Positions 45,673-55,581 of a stretch of DNA of 64,000 nt are shown here, piece after piece. Source of the DNA: Acidiferrum sp963771295 (lineage in GTDB: Bacteria > Acidobacteriota > Terriglobia > Acidiferrales > UBA7541); contig CAVYTB010000005.1 of assembly GCA_963771295.1 (NCBI GenBank), positions 558,001 to 622,000 on the forward strand, given 5' to 3'. The notes under the pieces were generated by a model. It made no database searches, was not told the DNA's origin, and saw only the letters and a program-made list of their open reading frames with translations. The stretch's first letter is position 1. Each line of letters starts with the position of its first letter. Both the position numbers and the translations under genes were made by a program.

Positions 45673-46842
45673 ATGCCCATCTCTTCCTCCATTTTCATCG
45701 CCCTCGCGGCTGTCTCTTTCCTGATCTGGTTTGTTCTCACCTTTTTTTGGGGAGCTTTCTGGCAACTGAGCGCGTTTGACGATGACGCTTCGGCCCCGGC
45801 ATCCATTCCTTCGTGGCCGCGAGTCGTCGCCATCGTTCCTGCTCGCAACGAAGCGGACACGATCGCGCGTTCCATCGAGTCTCTCGCCCAACAAGACTAC
45901 CCCGGCGAATTCCACCTCATCGTAGTCGACGACCACAGCGACGACCCCACCCCCACTCTCGCCCAGACAGCCGCCACCAAAGCGCAAGCCGCTGAGCGCG
46001 TGACTATATTGCCGGCGGCTCAGTTGCAGGCTGGCTGGACTGGCAAGATCTGGGCCATGCAGCAAGGCGTCGATCGCGCGACCACATTCAGCCCGGAATA
46101 TGTTTGGTTCACCGACGCGGATATCGTTCACGCGCACGACACTCTCAAGCGCCTGGTTTCTCGTGCCGAAACGCGCAAACTCGATCTCGTTTCCCTCATG
46201 GTCCTGCTGCAAGCAAATTCCTTCCCCGAGCGCCTTCTCATCCCCCCTTTCCTCTATTTTTTCCTCATGCTCTACCCGCCACGATGGATTGCCGCTCCTG
46301 AATCGCGAACGGCCGGCGCCGCGGGAGGCTGCGTCTTGCTGCGTCGTACTGCACTCGAACGCCTGGGTGGATTCGCCTCTATGCGCGCCGAAGTCATCGA
46401 CGATTGCGCTCTGGCTCGCTCCGTTAAACGCGCCGGTGGAATCATCTGGATGGGCCTCACTCGCAAAAGCGTCAGCCTGCGCTCCTACAAAACTTTCGCC
46501 GAGATTCGCGACCTCGTCGCCCGCACCGCCTTCACGCAACTTCGCTATTCCCTCCTCTTGCTACTCAGCACTCTCCTGGGAATGTTCCTCACCTACATCG
46601 TTCCTCCCGTATTTACCTTCCACACGCACCCGTTGGTCTGGCTCCTCAGCCTCGCCGCGTGGGCTCTGATGACCATCAGCTATCTTCCGGCCGTGCGCTA
46701 TTACCGTCTTTCGCCATTCTGGGCGCCCTTGTTGCCCATCGCCGCGGCGTTCTACTCCTATGCCACTTGGCTCTCCGCTATGCGCTATTGGCTGGGCCGC
46801 GGAGGCCAATGGAAGGGCCGCTCGCAGGCGCCAAAGAGTTAA
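45673..46842 (+). CDS. HpnB-like family 2 glycosyltransferase
   Basis: 389 residues from ATG 45673. One N-terminal membrane helix, a GT2 domain with VVAIVPARNEADTIARSIES, IVVDDHSDDPT, WFTDADIVHA and VIDDCALARSVKRAGG, and C-terminal membrane helices. This combination, including the WTGKIWAMQQG segment, matches the hopene-associated glycosyltransferase HpnB. In hopanoid clusters it is thought to add a sugar to bacteriohopanetetrol or a related lipid. No squalene-hopene cyclase operon is visible here, so the specific role is open. Confidence 0.82.
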   Translation: MPISSSIFIALAAVSFLIWFVLTFFWGAFWQLSAFDDDASAPASIPSWPRVVAIVPARNEADTIARSIESLAQQDYPGEFHLIVVDDHSDDPTPTLAQTAATKAQAAERVTILPAAQLQAGWTGKIWAMQQGVDRATTFSPEYVWFTDADIVHAHDTLKRLVSRAETRKLDLVSLMVLLQANSFPERLLIPPFLYFFLMLYPPRWIAAPESRTAGAAGGCVLLRRTALERLGGFASMRAEVIDDCALARSVKRAGGIIWMGLTRKSVSLRSYKTFAEIRDLVARTAFTQLRYSLLLLLSTLLGMFLTYIVPPVFTFHTHPLVWLLSLAAWALMTISYLPAVRYYRLSPFWAPLLPIAAAFYSYATWLSAMRYWLGRGGQWKGRSQAPKS

Positions 46843-46878
46843 GCCGTAGTGACGGAAGACCTTGCGGCAATCTCGTTT

Positions 46879-46906
46879 TTGCCACACGATTCTGGGTAAG
46901 CATACT
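46879..46906 (+). promoter_or_regulatory. Possible promoter of the GH2 gene
   Basis: TTGCCA, a 16-base spacer and CATACT, 28 bases before the preferred GH2 start at 46934. Match is moderate. Confidence 0.4.
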
Positions 46907-46933
46907 CTGAGGCATTAAGCGAGGATGATTCTG

Positions 46934-49900
46934 ATGAGAGCGATTTTTACGCTCATGTGTGTGTCTCTGCTATTCGCCGCTGCGGTTTCCGCTCAGAATT
47001 GGATCCCAACCAACGATCCCTCCTACTATGGCCCTTTCAATGGCGTGTTCTGGCCCGACGGCGATGGACTGAAAAAATCATTAGTAAAAGACGACACCGT
47101 CACGCGCGCCGATTCGCCGTGGACTCTCTACGCCTGGGTCCGGCTCGACGAAGCTTCCAAGGGTCCCACCCTCATCGCCGGTATTGGCAGTCCGGAAGAC
47201 GAGTATTCGCGTTATCTCGGAACCGACGGCGACAAATTGATCCTCTGGGCCGGAAAGGACAATGCCCTTTCCGGTACGGCTACGCTAACTCCAAAAAAAT
47301 GGCATTTCCTCGCTGCATCCTTCGACGGGCACGACTTCCACCTCTCTGTTGAAGGTACTCCTGTCGCGGACGGCAAGCTGGATCTGGGCACCGTCACCGG
47401 CGTTCTGCAAATGGCGCCGTTCCCTTTGCCATGGCCCGAGGGTAAACATTTTTCCGGCAAAATCGCGGCACTCACCGTGCTTCGTCAGGCATTGACCGCC
47501 GATGAATTGAAAGGCCTTGCGGAAAAACCTGTAAATTTCTCCGTACTGCTCTTCGAAGAAGCCTCCAAGCCTTGGCCCGTGCAGACCTACGCGCAGGCCG
47601 GATATCGCGGCCCACAGGATCCTGCCACAATGCCTCGCTCCAAGGCTCCGTTCTCTAAACCGGAAAAGAAAACCACCAGCCCCGCAACCAAAGACCTCGA
47701 AGCCACCGGCAAAAATGAATGGACACTCGGCGCGTGGAAACTCCGGCCCGCCCCGGATGTGCTGGAACCCGCCGAAGCCATCTCTCATCCCGAGTTCTCC
47801 GTTCAAGAGTGGTGGACCGCAACTGTCCCTGGAACGGTTCTAACCACCATGGTGGATCAGGGCGTTTATCCCGACCCGGATTACGGCCTGAACAATCTGG
47901 CAATCCCCGAAACTTTGAACAAGCAGGATTATTGGTATCGCACGGAATTCACCGCTCCCAATGATTGGAAGGGCCGTCACGTCACGCTCACCTTCGAAGG
48001 CATCAACTACGCTGCCTCGGTTTGGCTGAACGCAAAACAGCTTGGCACCATCAAGGGCGCATTCGTTCGCGGAGTTTTCGATGTCACCGGCGGGATCAAG
48101 CTTGGCCAAACCAACGTGCTGGCCGTGCGCGTCTCGCCTCCTCCTCATCCCGGAATTCCTCATGAACAAAGCATCAAGGCGGGCGCCGGCGAAAACGGCG
48201 GCATCATGTGCCTCGATGGCCCCACCTTCGTCGACGCCGAAGGCTGGGACTGGATTCCCGCGATTCGCGACCGCGACACCGGCATCTGGCAACCGGTAAC
48301 GTTGCGCATCTCCAGCAGCGTCCGCATTGGCGACTCGCAAGTTGTCACGAAACTGCCTTTGCCCACCACCAACCAGGCATCAGTCGATATCTCCGTCCCG
48401 CTCAGCAACGATTCCTCTGCCACCGTGCGCGGAACGCTGACTGCTTCCTTTGAAAATGTGGCCGTGTCTAAAATCGTTTCGCTTTCTCCCGGTAAAAATG
48501 AAGTGAAACTCAGCCCTGCGGAATTTCCCCAGCTAAGCGTTCAAAATCCGCGCCTCTGGTGGCCCAATGGCTATGGCAAGCCCGAGCTTTACACTCTGAA
48601 GCTTTCGTTCTCCGAGGCTGGCAAAGATTCCGACGCAAAAGACGTTCGCTTCGGCATTCGCGAAATCACCTACGAACTCAGTTTGCTCGACAGTACCGGG
48701 CATCTTCGTCGCGTCGATTATTCGCCCACCGTTGCGCGCGAAAAAAACGAGCAGGTCGTCGACGTCACCCACGAGGGCATCCGCAGCATCCCGGTCACCG
48801 ATCCTTACCCTTCCATATTTCCTCCTGAGTGGAAGGAAGGCTGGAAGTCTTGGGTCGCTTCGCTGAAGCCCGGCGCGGAAAAATCCGCCGCCGTAAAAGC
48901 CGTCGACGACACGCGCGCTTCGCCCTACCTCACCATTCGCGTGAATGGCGTACGCATCGCCGCTCGTGGTGGTAGCTGGGGTATGGACGATTCACGCAAA
49001 CGCGTGTCGCGCGAAAAACTTGAGCCGTATTTCCGCCTGCACCGCGACGCCAACGTCAACATCATCCGCAATTGGGTTGGCCAAAGCACCGAAGGAACTT
49101 TCTACGATCTCGCCGATGAATATGGCTTGCTGGTCTGGAACGATTTCTGGGCTTCCACGCAAAACTACAACGTCGAGCCGGAGGATCCCGAACTATTCCT
49201 GGAAAACGCGCGCGACACCATCTCGCGATTCCGCAATCATCCTTCGATTGTGATTTGGTGCGGTCGCAATGAAGGTGTTCCGCAGCCCACCTTGAACGAA
49301 GGCCTGGATCAACTCATCCGCACGCTCGATGGCACACGCTATTACACGCCCACCTCGAATCAGGTGAATCTGCAGAACAGTGGTCCGTATCGATACGTCG
49401 ATCCCAAACTCTATTTCACCATGCTCAATCACGGCTTTTCTGTCGAAACCGGCACGCCTTCGTTCCCTACTCTCGAAATGTGGCGCGCCTGGATTCCCGA
49501 GCCTGATCGCTGGCCGATCAGCGATGTATGGTCCTATCACGATTGGCACATGAACGGGAATGGCGACATGTTGCCGTTTCTCGCGGAACTGGAAAAAGAG
49601 TTTGGCGCCGCCACCAGCCTGGAAGATTTCGACCGCAAAGCGCAGATGCTCAACTACGTGCAGCATCGCGCCATCTTCGAAGGCATGAACGCTCATCTTT
49701 GGGCTCCCAACACCGGCCGCATGCTATGGATGACGCAGCCCGCTTGGCCCAGTTCAACTTGGCAAATCTTCAGCTCCGATTACGACACCCAGGCTTCCTT
49801 CTACGGCGTCAAAAAAGCCAGCGAGCCTTTGCACGTGCAGCTCGATCCAACCAGCTTTCAGGTGCAAATCTCCAATTCGCTTCCCTCCGCTGCCGCTGGC

Positions 49901-50443
49901 CTGTCGATTCGTGCCCGCGTCTACTCCCTGGATAACAACGTGCTCCTCCAGCACGAAGAAAAGAAGGATGCGCCAACCGGCGTCACCGAAGTATTCAACC
50001 TGGACCTCGCGCCGCAATTTAAAGGCAATGTCGTCCTCGTGAAACTGGAATTGCGCGACTCCAGTGGCACTTTGCTTTCCGACAATTTCTATTGGCTCGC
50101 TGGCGATAACGCCGACTATCGCAAGCTCAATCATTTGCCCATGGCGCAACTCGCCGTCACCACCAGCGCCGCTCACGAAAAGAATCTCGTCAAAATCCAC
50201 GTGCGCGTGGAAAACATCGGCGTCACCGCGGCCATCGAAACGAAATTCACGCTCATGGAAAGTGACGGCGCCACTCGCGTTCTCCCCACCTACTACGGCG
50301 ATAATTACATTTCGCTCCTTCCTGGCGAATCCAGGGAGATCGACGTCGAATCGCCTTCTTCCTCCGTGAAAACCGGCTTGACCCTTGGCCTTCGTGGCTG
50401 GAACGTCTCGGAAAAAGTCGTAAAGGTTGGCGGAGAAAAATAG
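46934..50443 (+). CDS. GH2-family beta-glycosidase with N-terminal LamG domain, exported
   Basis: About 1169 residues. I prefer ATG 46934 (GAGG nine bases upstream) over the in-frame ATG at 46925. Signal peptide ending AAAVSAQ. A LamG/concanavalin-like domain (about 30-190; WTLYAWVRLDEASKGPTLIA) precedes the GH2 sugar-binding, Ig-like and TIM-barrel domains. The acid/base Glu is in PSIVIWCGRNEG and the likely nucleophile Glu in FSVETGTPSFPT. The architecture recalls beta-mannosidases and exo-beta-glucosaminidases; exact linkage unknown. Followed 21 bases later by a TonB receptor, so both probably serve uptake of a polysaccharide. Confidence 0.85.
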   Translation: MRAIFTLMCVSLLFAAAVSAQNWIPTNDPSYYGPFNGVFWPDGDGLKKSLVKDDTVTRADSPWTLYAWVRLDEASKGPTLIAGIGSPEDEYSRYLGTDGDKLILWAGKDNALSGTATLTPKKWHFLAASFDGHDFHLSVEGTPVADGKLDLGTVTGVLQMAPFPLPWPEGKHFSGKIAALTVLRQALTADELKGLAEKPVNFSVLLFEEASKPWPVQTYAQAGYRGPQDPATMPRSKAPFSKPEKKTTSPATKDLEATGKNEWTLGAWKLRPAPDVLEPAEAISHPEFSVQEWWTATVPGTVLTTMVDQGVYPDPDYGLNNLAIPETLNKQDYWYRTEFTAPNDWKGRHVTLTFEGINYAASVWLNAKQLGTIKGAFVRGVFDVTGGIKLGQTNVLAVRVSPPPHPGIPHEQSIKAGAGENGGIMCLDGPTFVDAEGWDWIPAIRDRDTGIWQPVTLRISSSVRIGDSQVVTKLPLPTTNQASVDISVPLSNDSSATVRGTLTASFENVAVSKIVSLSPGKNEVKLSPAEFPQLSVQNPRLWWPNGYGKPELYTLKLSFSEAGKDSDAKDVRFGIREITYELSLLDSTGHLRRVDYSPTVAREKNEQVVDVTHEGIRSIPVTDPYPSIFPPEWKEGWKSWVASLKPGAEKSAAVKAVDDTRASPYLTIRVNGVRIAARGGSWGMDDSRKRVSREKLEPYFRLHRDANVNIIRNWVGQSTEGTFYDLADEYGLLVWNDFWASTQNYNVEPEDPELFLENARDTISRFRNHPSIVIWCGRNEGVPQPTLNEGLDQLIRTLDGTRYYTPTSNQVNLQNSGPYRYVDPKLYFTMLNHGFSVETGTPSFPTLEMWRAWIPEPDRWPISDVWSYHDWHMNGNGDMLPFLAELEKEFGAATSLEDFDRKAQMLNYVQHRAIFEGMNAHLWAPNTGRMLWMTQPAWPSSTWQIFSSDYDTQASFYGVKKASEPLHVQLDPTSFQVQISNSLPSAAAGLSIRARVYSLDNNVLLQHEEKKDAPTGVTEVFNLDLAPQFKGNVVLVKLELRDSSGTLLSDNFYWLAGDNADYRKLNHLPMAQLAVTTSAAHEKNLVKIHVRVENIGVTAAIETKFTLMESDGATRVLPTYYGDNYISLLPGESREIDVESPSSSVKTGLTLGLRGWNVSEKVVKVGGEK

Positions 50444-50464
50444 CTCGGAGTTTAAATACCCAAA

Positions 50465-53400
50465 ATGCGGCCCAATGGAAATGTGAATCGAATGCTCGTT
50501 TTGAAATCGTCCCCCGGCTCTAGTCTCAGGTCAGTGCGCAATTGCTGCTTTGCCATTCTTCTTTTGCTTCTGTTCTCCGCGCCCGCGCTAGCCGCCAATT
50601 CTTGGAAAGGGATCCTGCGCGACTCTTCAGGCCACACCGTCGGCGGCGCCACCATTTCCTTGCAAGCCGCCTCGGGGGCCACTGCCTATTCCGCCAAATC
50701 CTCGCCCAGTGGAGAATTTCTCTTTGCCGATATCGCAGCGCAACGCTACCAGCTCACTGTCGTGCTTAACGGCAAGCTCTGGCAGGCGGCCGATCCGCTA
50801 ACCATCAAGGATGGCGACGCGCTCGCCGCAGATCTCGAACTATCTGCACAAAATCAAACTGTGGCGGTGCTGCCTCGCGCAAGCGCCAACTCGCAGCAAG
50901 CCAGCGGCGGCGAAGTCCTCTCCAGCGGCCAGGTTTCCAGCCTCCCCCTCAACGAGCGAGACTTCAGCAAATTGCTTCTCCTCGCCGCCGGCACCATGAC
51001 TGACACCAATGGCGCGGCTAACTTCACCCAGCAGTTCACCATCAACGGCTTGCGCGGCACCACCGCTGTTTTCGCCATGGATGGCGCAGACACCAGCGAT
51101 CCCGAATTGGGTGGCGCCACATTTTCCAATTTCAACGTCGACGCCATCCAGGAAGTGCAATCCAGTTCCGGTGTCATGCCCGCAGAAATCGGCCACGGCG
51201 CCGCCGGCTTCACCAATGTCATTACCAAATCCGGCACCGACCAGGTCCACGGCAGCGCTTTCGAATTTGTACGCAACGCCGCCTTCGACGCGCGAAACTT
51301 TTTCGACCATAAAAGCGATGTCGACACGCGCCGTCTGCCTCCTTTTATCCGCAACGAGTTTGGCGTTACCAATGGCGGCCCTTTCGTCCTCCCCGGAATC
51401 TACGATGGCCGCGGCAAAACCTTTTACTTCGGCGAATATCAGGGTTTTCGCCAGGTGCTGGGCACAACGCAAGTCTTCGCAGTCCCCACCGCCGCCGAAC
51501 GCAGCGGCATCGATACCACCACTTTCCCCGGTGACACCCTAACGGTCCCTGTTAACCCGGCCATCGCGCCCCTTCTTGCTCGCTATCCGCTTCCGAATGA
51601 TCCTCACGGCTCGTTCGGCGCGCGAACCTACGCAACCTCGTCGAAAGTCGTCACCGATACCGACCAGTTCTCTGTGCGCGTAGATCAAGTCATTTCCGAT
51701 AAGGCCACGCTCTTTGGCCGTTTCAGTCTCAATCAGGTTCGCGGTCCCACCACGAATCCGGATCAAACCGCCATCGATCCCAACTTCGCAGTGAATTTCT
51801 TCGATCATCAACGCAGCGCGGCCGTGCGTTATTCGCAAACGCTTACGCCGCATCTCAGCTTTACCGCGGCCTTCGGATTTATTCGCAGCACTCCCTTTTT
51901 CCCCGCCACCAATCACACCGATGTCGCGCTGGTCTACGGCGACGGCCTCTTCCAGGGATTCAATACCGCCGACGGCTCGATTTTCGGTTCCTACGGCAAC
52001 GTTTACCAGATCAAGCAGGACATGATTTACGTTCACAACACCCACAGCTTCAAATGGGGCTTCGAAATCCGCCTGAATAAGGACGCTACCATCTTTGGCA
52101 CCAATCCCAGCGGCGTTTACAGCTTTGGTGGAGGCACCGCATTCTCGCCCGTGGAAATCACATCCGCCAGTGGCTTGCACAATATTCAGCCCGGCGATCC
52201 ACTACCCGACGCACTCACCGGATTGCTCACCGCCACGCCGTATTCCTACACCATTACCGCCGCGGCCAGCGTCACTCCGAAAGGCGATAAGTTCGACGAA
52301 GCCGCCGTCCGCCGCGAAGCCTACAACTTTTATTTCCAGGACGCCTGGAAGATTTCCCCGAAATGGACGCTGAACTACGGTTTGCGCTACGAAATAAACA
52401 GCCGCATCAAGGAAGCGAAGCATCGCACTTCCGTCGCCGAACCCATCGGCCCCGACGGCAAGCCCACTTCCTTCCTCACTCCCGGCGCCACTCAGATTTT
52501 CTCATACAATCCGCAGCCCGTTTATCCCATGGATTGGACCGGTCTGGCCCCGCGCGTTTCCGTCGATTACGCCGTCACTCCTCATACCGTCATCCACGCC
52601 GGCGGCGCTATCACCACGATCCTCCCCAACCTGTGGCAAGACAATTTTGTCACCGGAGGAATCCCGCTGGTTTTCCAGCCGCTGATCACTGCTCTGCCTG
52701 GAACTCCCGTGCCTTTTTCCAATACTGCGGTACCGCTCGCCCTTCCTGAGCCTTACGCCATCAACGGACAACTTCTCTTCCCCAATGGCGACAGTTCTGC
52801 GGTGTCGGCTAACACGCAAATTGATCTGAAGCGGTTTCAAATCGATTTGGAGGCCCTTACTCCCGGCCATCAGGTTCAATTGTTGACCGCCGCGCCCATT
52901 TCCCGCGGATTTCGCAACGGCTACATCGGAACCTACACTCTGGGCATCGATCACGAATTTCGCGGCTTCAAGTTGAGCGCCGCTTACGTCGGCACGGCCG
53001 GCATTCATCTTGCCAGTGTTTTCTCTCCCAACGGTTACGGCGGCGCCGATCCCGCCTACGCTCCGTACACTCAGTTCGACGCTTCCGGCCACGCCATTGC
53101 TGGATTCGGGCCGGAGTCCATCATGACTACCGGTTCCCATTCCAACTACAACGCGCTGCAGACCAGCATCAGCAAAAGCACTTCGCGCATCGGTCTCAGC
53201 TTCCAGGCTAGCTACACATTTTCCAAATCCATCGACGATACCAGCGCGGTACTCGGCGGACTTCCCGCGAACGCAGGCACAATTCTGCAGACGCTGCCGC
53301 AAGATCCTTTGAATCCCGAAGCCGACAAAGGTCCTTCCACTTTCGACGTCACGCAAGTTTTTTCCCTGAACCTGATTCAGGACTTGCCGTTCGATCGCGT

Positions 53401-53938
53401 CGGTTTCCTGCAGCCTGTCAGCCGCTACGTTACCGCCGGCTGGCAGTTTCTGAATATCACTTCGATCACCACCGGTCCTCCATTTACTGTTTATTCCGGA
53501 ATTCAGCAGACTGGCGCGGGCGCAGGCGGCACCGATCGGCCCGACCTTTTGTCCCTGCCCGATTTTTCTACTAGCCGCACCATTCGTGAGGATTATTTTG
53601 GCCGTGGCGCAAACAACAGTTCCTTCTTCTTTCTTCCCATCAACCTTCCCGGAGGCACCGGCCCCAATTCCGGCCGCTTCGGCACTTTAGGCCGCGACAC
53701 CTTTCGTGGTCCTGGCTTCCATCAATTCGACATCGGCCTCATCAAGAACACATCCTTTGGCCACCGCGCCGGCGGCGAATTCGGCATCCTTCAATTCCGC
53801 GCCGAATTCTTTAACATCTTCAACGTCGTCAACTTTGGTCTGCCGTCCAACACGGTTCGCGGCACCGGCTTCGGCATCATCAGCCACACCGCCGGCCCGT
53901 CCCGCCAAATCCAGTTCTCACTCAAGCTGGTCTACTAA
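50465..53938 (+). CDS. Oar-like TonB-dependent receptor with carboxypeptidase-regulatory domain
   Basis: 1157 residues. Signal peptide ending PALAANS. Residues about 48-125 form a carboxypeptidase-regulatory-like beta-sandwich (GILRDSSGHTVGGATISLQ). The plug (about 140-270) has FTINGLRGTTAVFAMDG and AGFTNVITKSGTDQVHGSAF. The rest is a beta-barrel ending in IQFSLKLVY, an aromatic C-terminus typical of outer-membrane proteins. Such Oar-type receptors are abundant in Acidobacteriota and are thought to import glycans, peptides or siderophores. The GH2 enzyme upstream and the sulfatase remnant downstream suggest a sulfated or aminated glycan; that is inference. Confidence 0.92.
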   Translation: MRPNGNVNRMLVLKSSPGSSLRSVRNCCFAILLLLLFSAPALAANSWKGILRDSSGHTVGGATISLQAASGATAYSAKSSPSGEFLFADIAAQRYQLTVVLNGKLWQAADPLTIKDGDALAADLELSAQNQTVAVLPRASANSQQASGGEVLSSGQVSSLPLNERDFSKLLLLAAGTMTDTNGAANFTQQFTINGLRGTTAVFAMDGADTSDPELGGATFSNFNVDAIQEVQSSSGVMPAEIGHGAAGFTNVITKSGTDQVHGSAFEFVRNAAFDARNFFDHKSDVDTRRLPPFIRNEFGVTNGGPFVLPGIYDGRGKTFYFGEYQGFRQVLGTTQVFAVPTAAERSGIDTTTFPGDTLTVPVNPAIAPLLARYPLPNDPHGSFGARTYATSSKVVTDTDQFSVRVDQVISDKATLFGRFSLNQVRGPTTNPDQTAIDPNFAVNFFDHQRSAAVRYSQTLTPHLSFTAAFGFIRSTPFFPATNHTDVALVYGDGLFQGFNTADGSIFGSYGNVYQIKQDMIYVHNTHSFKWGFEIRLNKDATIFGTNPSGVYSFGGGTAFSPVEITSASGLHNIQPGDPLPDALTGLLTATPYSYTITAAASVTPKGDKFDEAAVRREAYNFYFQDAWKISPKWTLNYGLRYEINSRIKEAKHRTSVAEPIGPDGKPTSFLTPGATQIFSYNPQPVYPMDWTGLAPRVSVDYAVTPHTVIHAGGAITTILPNLWQDNFVTGGIPLVFQPLITALPGTPVPFSNTAVPLALPEPYAINGQLLFPNGDSSAVSANTQIDLKRFQIDLEALTPGHQVQLLTAAPISRGFRNGYIGTYTLGIDHEFRGFKLSAAYVGTAGIHLASVFSPNGYGGADPAYAPYTQFDASGHAIAGFGPESIMTTGSHSNYNALQTSISKSTSRIGLSFQASYTFSKSIDDTSAVLGGLPANAGTILQTLPQDPLNPEADKGPSTFDVTQVFSLNLIQDLPFDRVGFLQPVSRYVTAGWQFLNITSITTGPPFTVYSGIQQTGAGAGGTDRPDLLSLPDFSTSRTIREDYFGRGANNSSFFFLPINLPGGTGPNSGRFGTLGRDTFRGPGFHQFDIGLIKNTSFGHRAGGEFGILQFRAEFFNIFNVVNFGLPSNTVRGTGFGIISHTAGPSRQIQFSLKLVY

Positions 53939-53956
53939 GATCTGCACGCGCTCAGT

Positions 53957-54217
53957 TCAGCGACGGAATCGGCCTCCCCCACCGCCGCGATGAAAATTCT
54001 GGAACCGTTGCGTCTGCATCTGGCCTCTTTGCCGTGATTGTGCCGATTGATTCAGTCCATTGACCACGTTGGGCTGCACGTTCACGTGATTTTGCGCCGC
54101 CGCCTGTCTTGAACTGCCTCCCAGGTTTTGCGTCTCTGTTCGATTCTGCGAAGCGTTCTGCGCTCGTTGCTGCGCTTGCGCCTGTGCGTTCGACGTATCC
54201 ACGTGGTTCCAACTTGC
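53957..54217 (-). pseudogene. 3' remnant of a Gln/Asn-rich protein fused to the sulfatase remnant
   Basis: In the frame that ends at 53957 the sequence reads GASWNHVDTSNAQAQAQQRA, then SSRQAAAQNHVNVQPNVVNG and ends HRGGGGGRFRR. This Q/N/G-rich tail is unlike a sulfatase. It begins exactly where sulfatase similarity stops (about 54214-54220), so I read it as the 3' end of another gene joined by a deletion. The full protein is unknown. Confidence 0.5.
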
Positions 54218-55445
54218 CCCGTTAGGTAAGGCAATTGGTTGTATCCGTCTAGGTGTACCTTGAAAGTGGTGCCACCGATCGCCACTCCATTCAACAATCG
54301 CTCCTTGATCGTTGTATCTCCCGCCGCGGCCATAAACGTCGGAAACCAATCCAGGCCCGAATACACTTCCGTGGATACCGAACCTGCTTGGATGTGCCCT
54401 GGCCATCTCACCATCGCCGGGACCCGGAACGCGCCTTCCCAGTTCGTATCTTTCTCGCTCCGGAACGGCGTCGTAGCCGCATCCGGCCAGCTGAACTGGT
54501 TTGGCCCATTGTCCGTCGAATAGACCACGATCGTATCGTTGGCTATGCCAAGATCATCCAGCGCCTTCAGCAGCTTTCCCACATCGCCGTCATGCTCAAT
54601 CATCCCGTCGGCATACTCGTTCCCTGGCATTCCGCTCTGCCCCAGCATCGAGGGACGAATGTGTGTGAACACATGCATGCGTGTTGTGTTCATCCAGACA
54701 AAGAAGGTTTGCCCGATTTTGCCTGGCGGGTCATGTAATCGATGGCCGCCGCGGTCGTCTCATCGTCAATCGTCTCCATTCGCTTAGCGGTCAACGGTCC
54801 GGTATCTTCGCAGGACTGCTTCCCCACACGCCCCCAATGCGGCTCATCCGTCGCGTCGTCTTTGTCTGTTGCCTTGCAACGCATCACACCTCGAGGTGAA
54901 TTCGTACTGGTGTATGCCGTATCGTCTTTCGGCCAGTACGGACGTTCCGGTTCTTCCTCGGCGTTCAGGTGGTAAAGATTGCCGTAGAACTCATCAAAAC
55001 CATGAACCGTGGGCAGATACTCGTTGCGATCTCCCAAATGGTTCTTGCCGAATTGGCCAGTGGAATATCCCAGCCCCTTCAGTGCTTGCGCTATCGTCAC
55101 GTCGCGAGCCTGCAGGCCTATCGGCGCTCCCGGTATACCCACCTTCGACATTCCTGCCCGCTTCGGCGTTTGCCCAGTGATGAACGACGACCGTCCCGCT
55201 GTGCAACTGTTTTCGGGGTAATAATCCGTAAACAGCATGCCTTCCTTGGCGATTCGATCGATATTCGGCGTCACGTATCCCACCACTCCCTTGCCGTATG
55301 CGCTGATATTCGTTTGCCCGATGTCGTCGCCAAAGATCACCAGAATGTTCGGTTTCTTTGTCTGCGCGTGTGTTGCCCCTGCAAGCGCCAAGAAAGAACT
55401 CAGCACTATAGGCGCTAAAACACTAAGTATCCGAAGCCTCGTCAT
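54214..55445 (-). pseudogene. Arylsulfatase-type sulfatase, frameshifted and truncated
   Basis: Starts at ATG 55445 (GGAGG upstream) with a signal peptide (VLSSFLALAGATHAQ). The active-site motif is ENSCTAGRSSFITGQ, with the formylglycine-forming Cys in a CxAxR motif, and PNILVIFGDDIG carries metal-binding aspartates. At about 54700 one base is missing: AAACCTTCTTTGTCTGG stops as KPSLSG, but one more C would read KPFFVWMNTTRMHVFTH, the conserved continuation, then STDNGPNQFSWPDAAT and VRWPGHI. The last domain is gone, replaced by an unrelated tail after YLTGQ. It is not expected to be active. Confidence 0.8.
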
Positions 55446-55581
55446 TGGTTTTTTCCTCCAGGGTTCTCTGGGGCGGCCATAAGTGGGCAGTGAGGGCGCA
55501 ATCATCCACGAAGCAGAGAATTGAACGAGGATTTTATCCGCCCACGGTAGGTGTCACGGTTCGTAACAGACCAAATCTACA

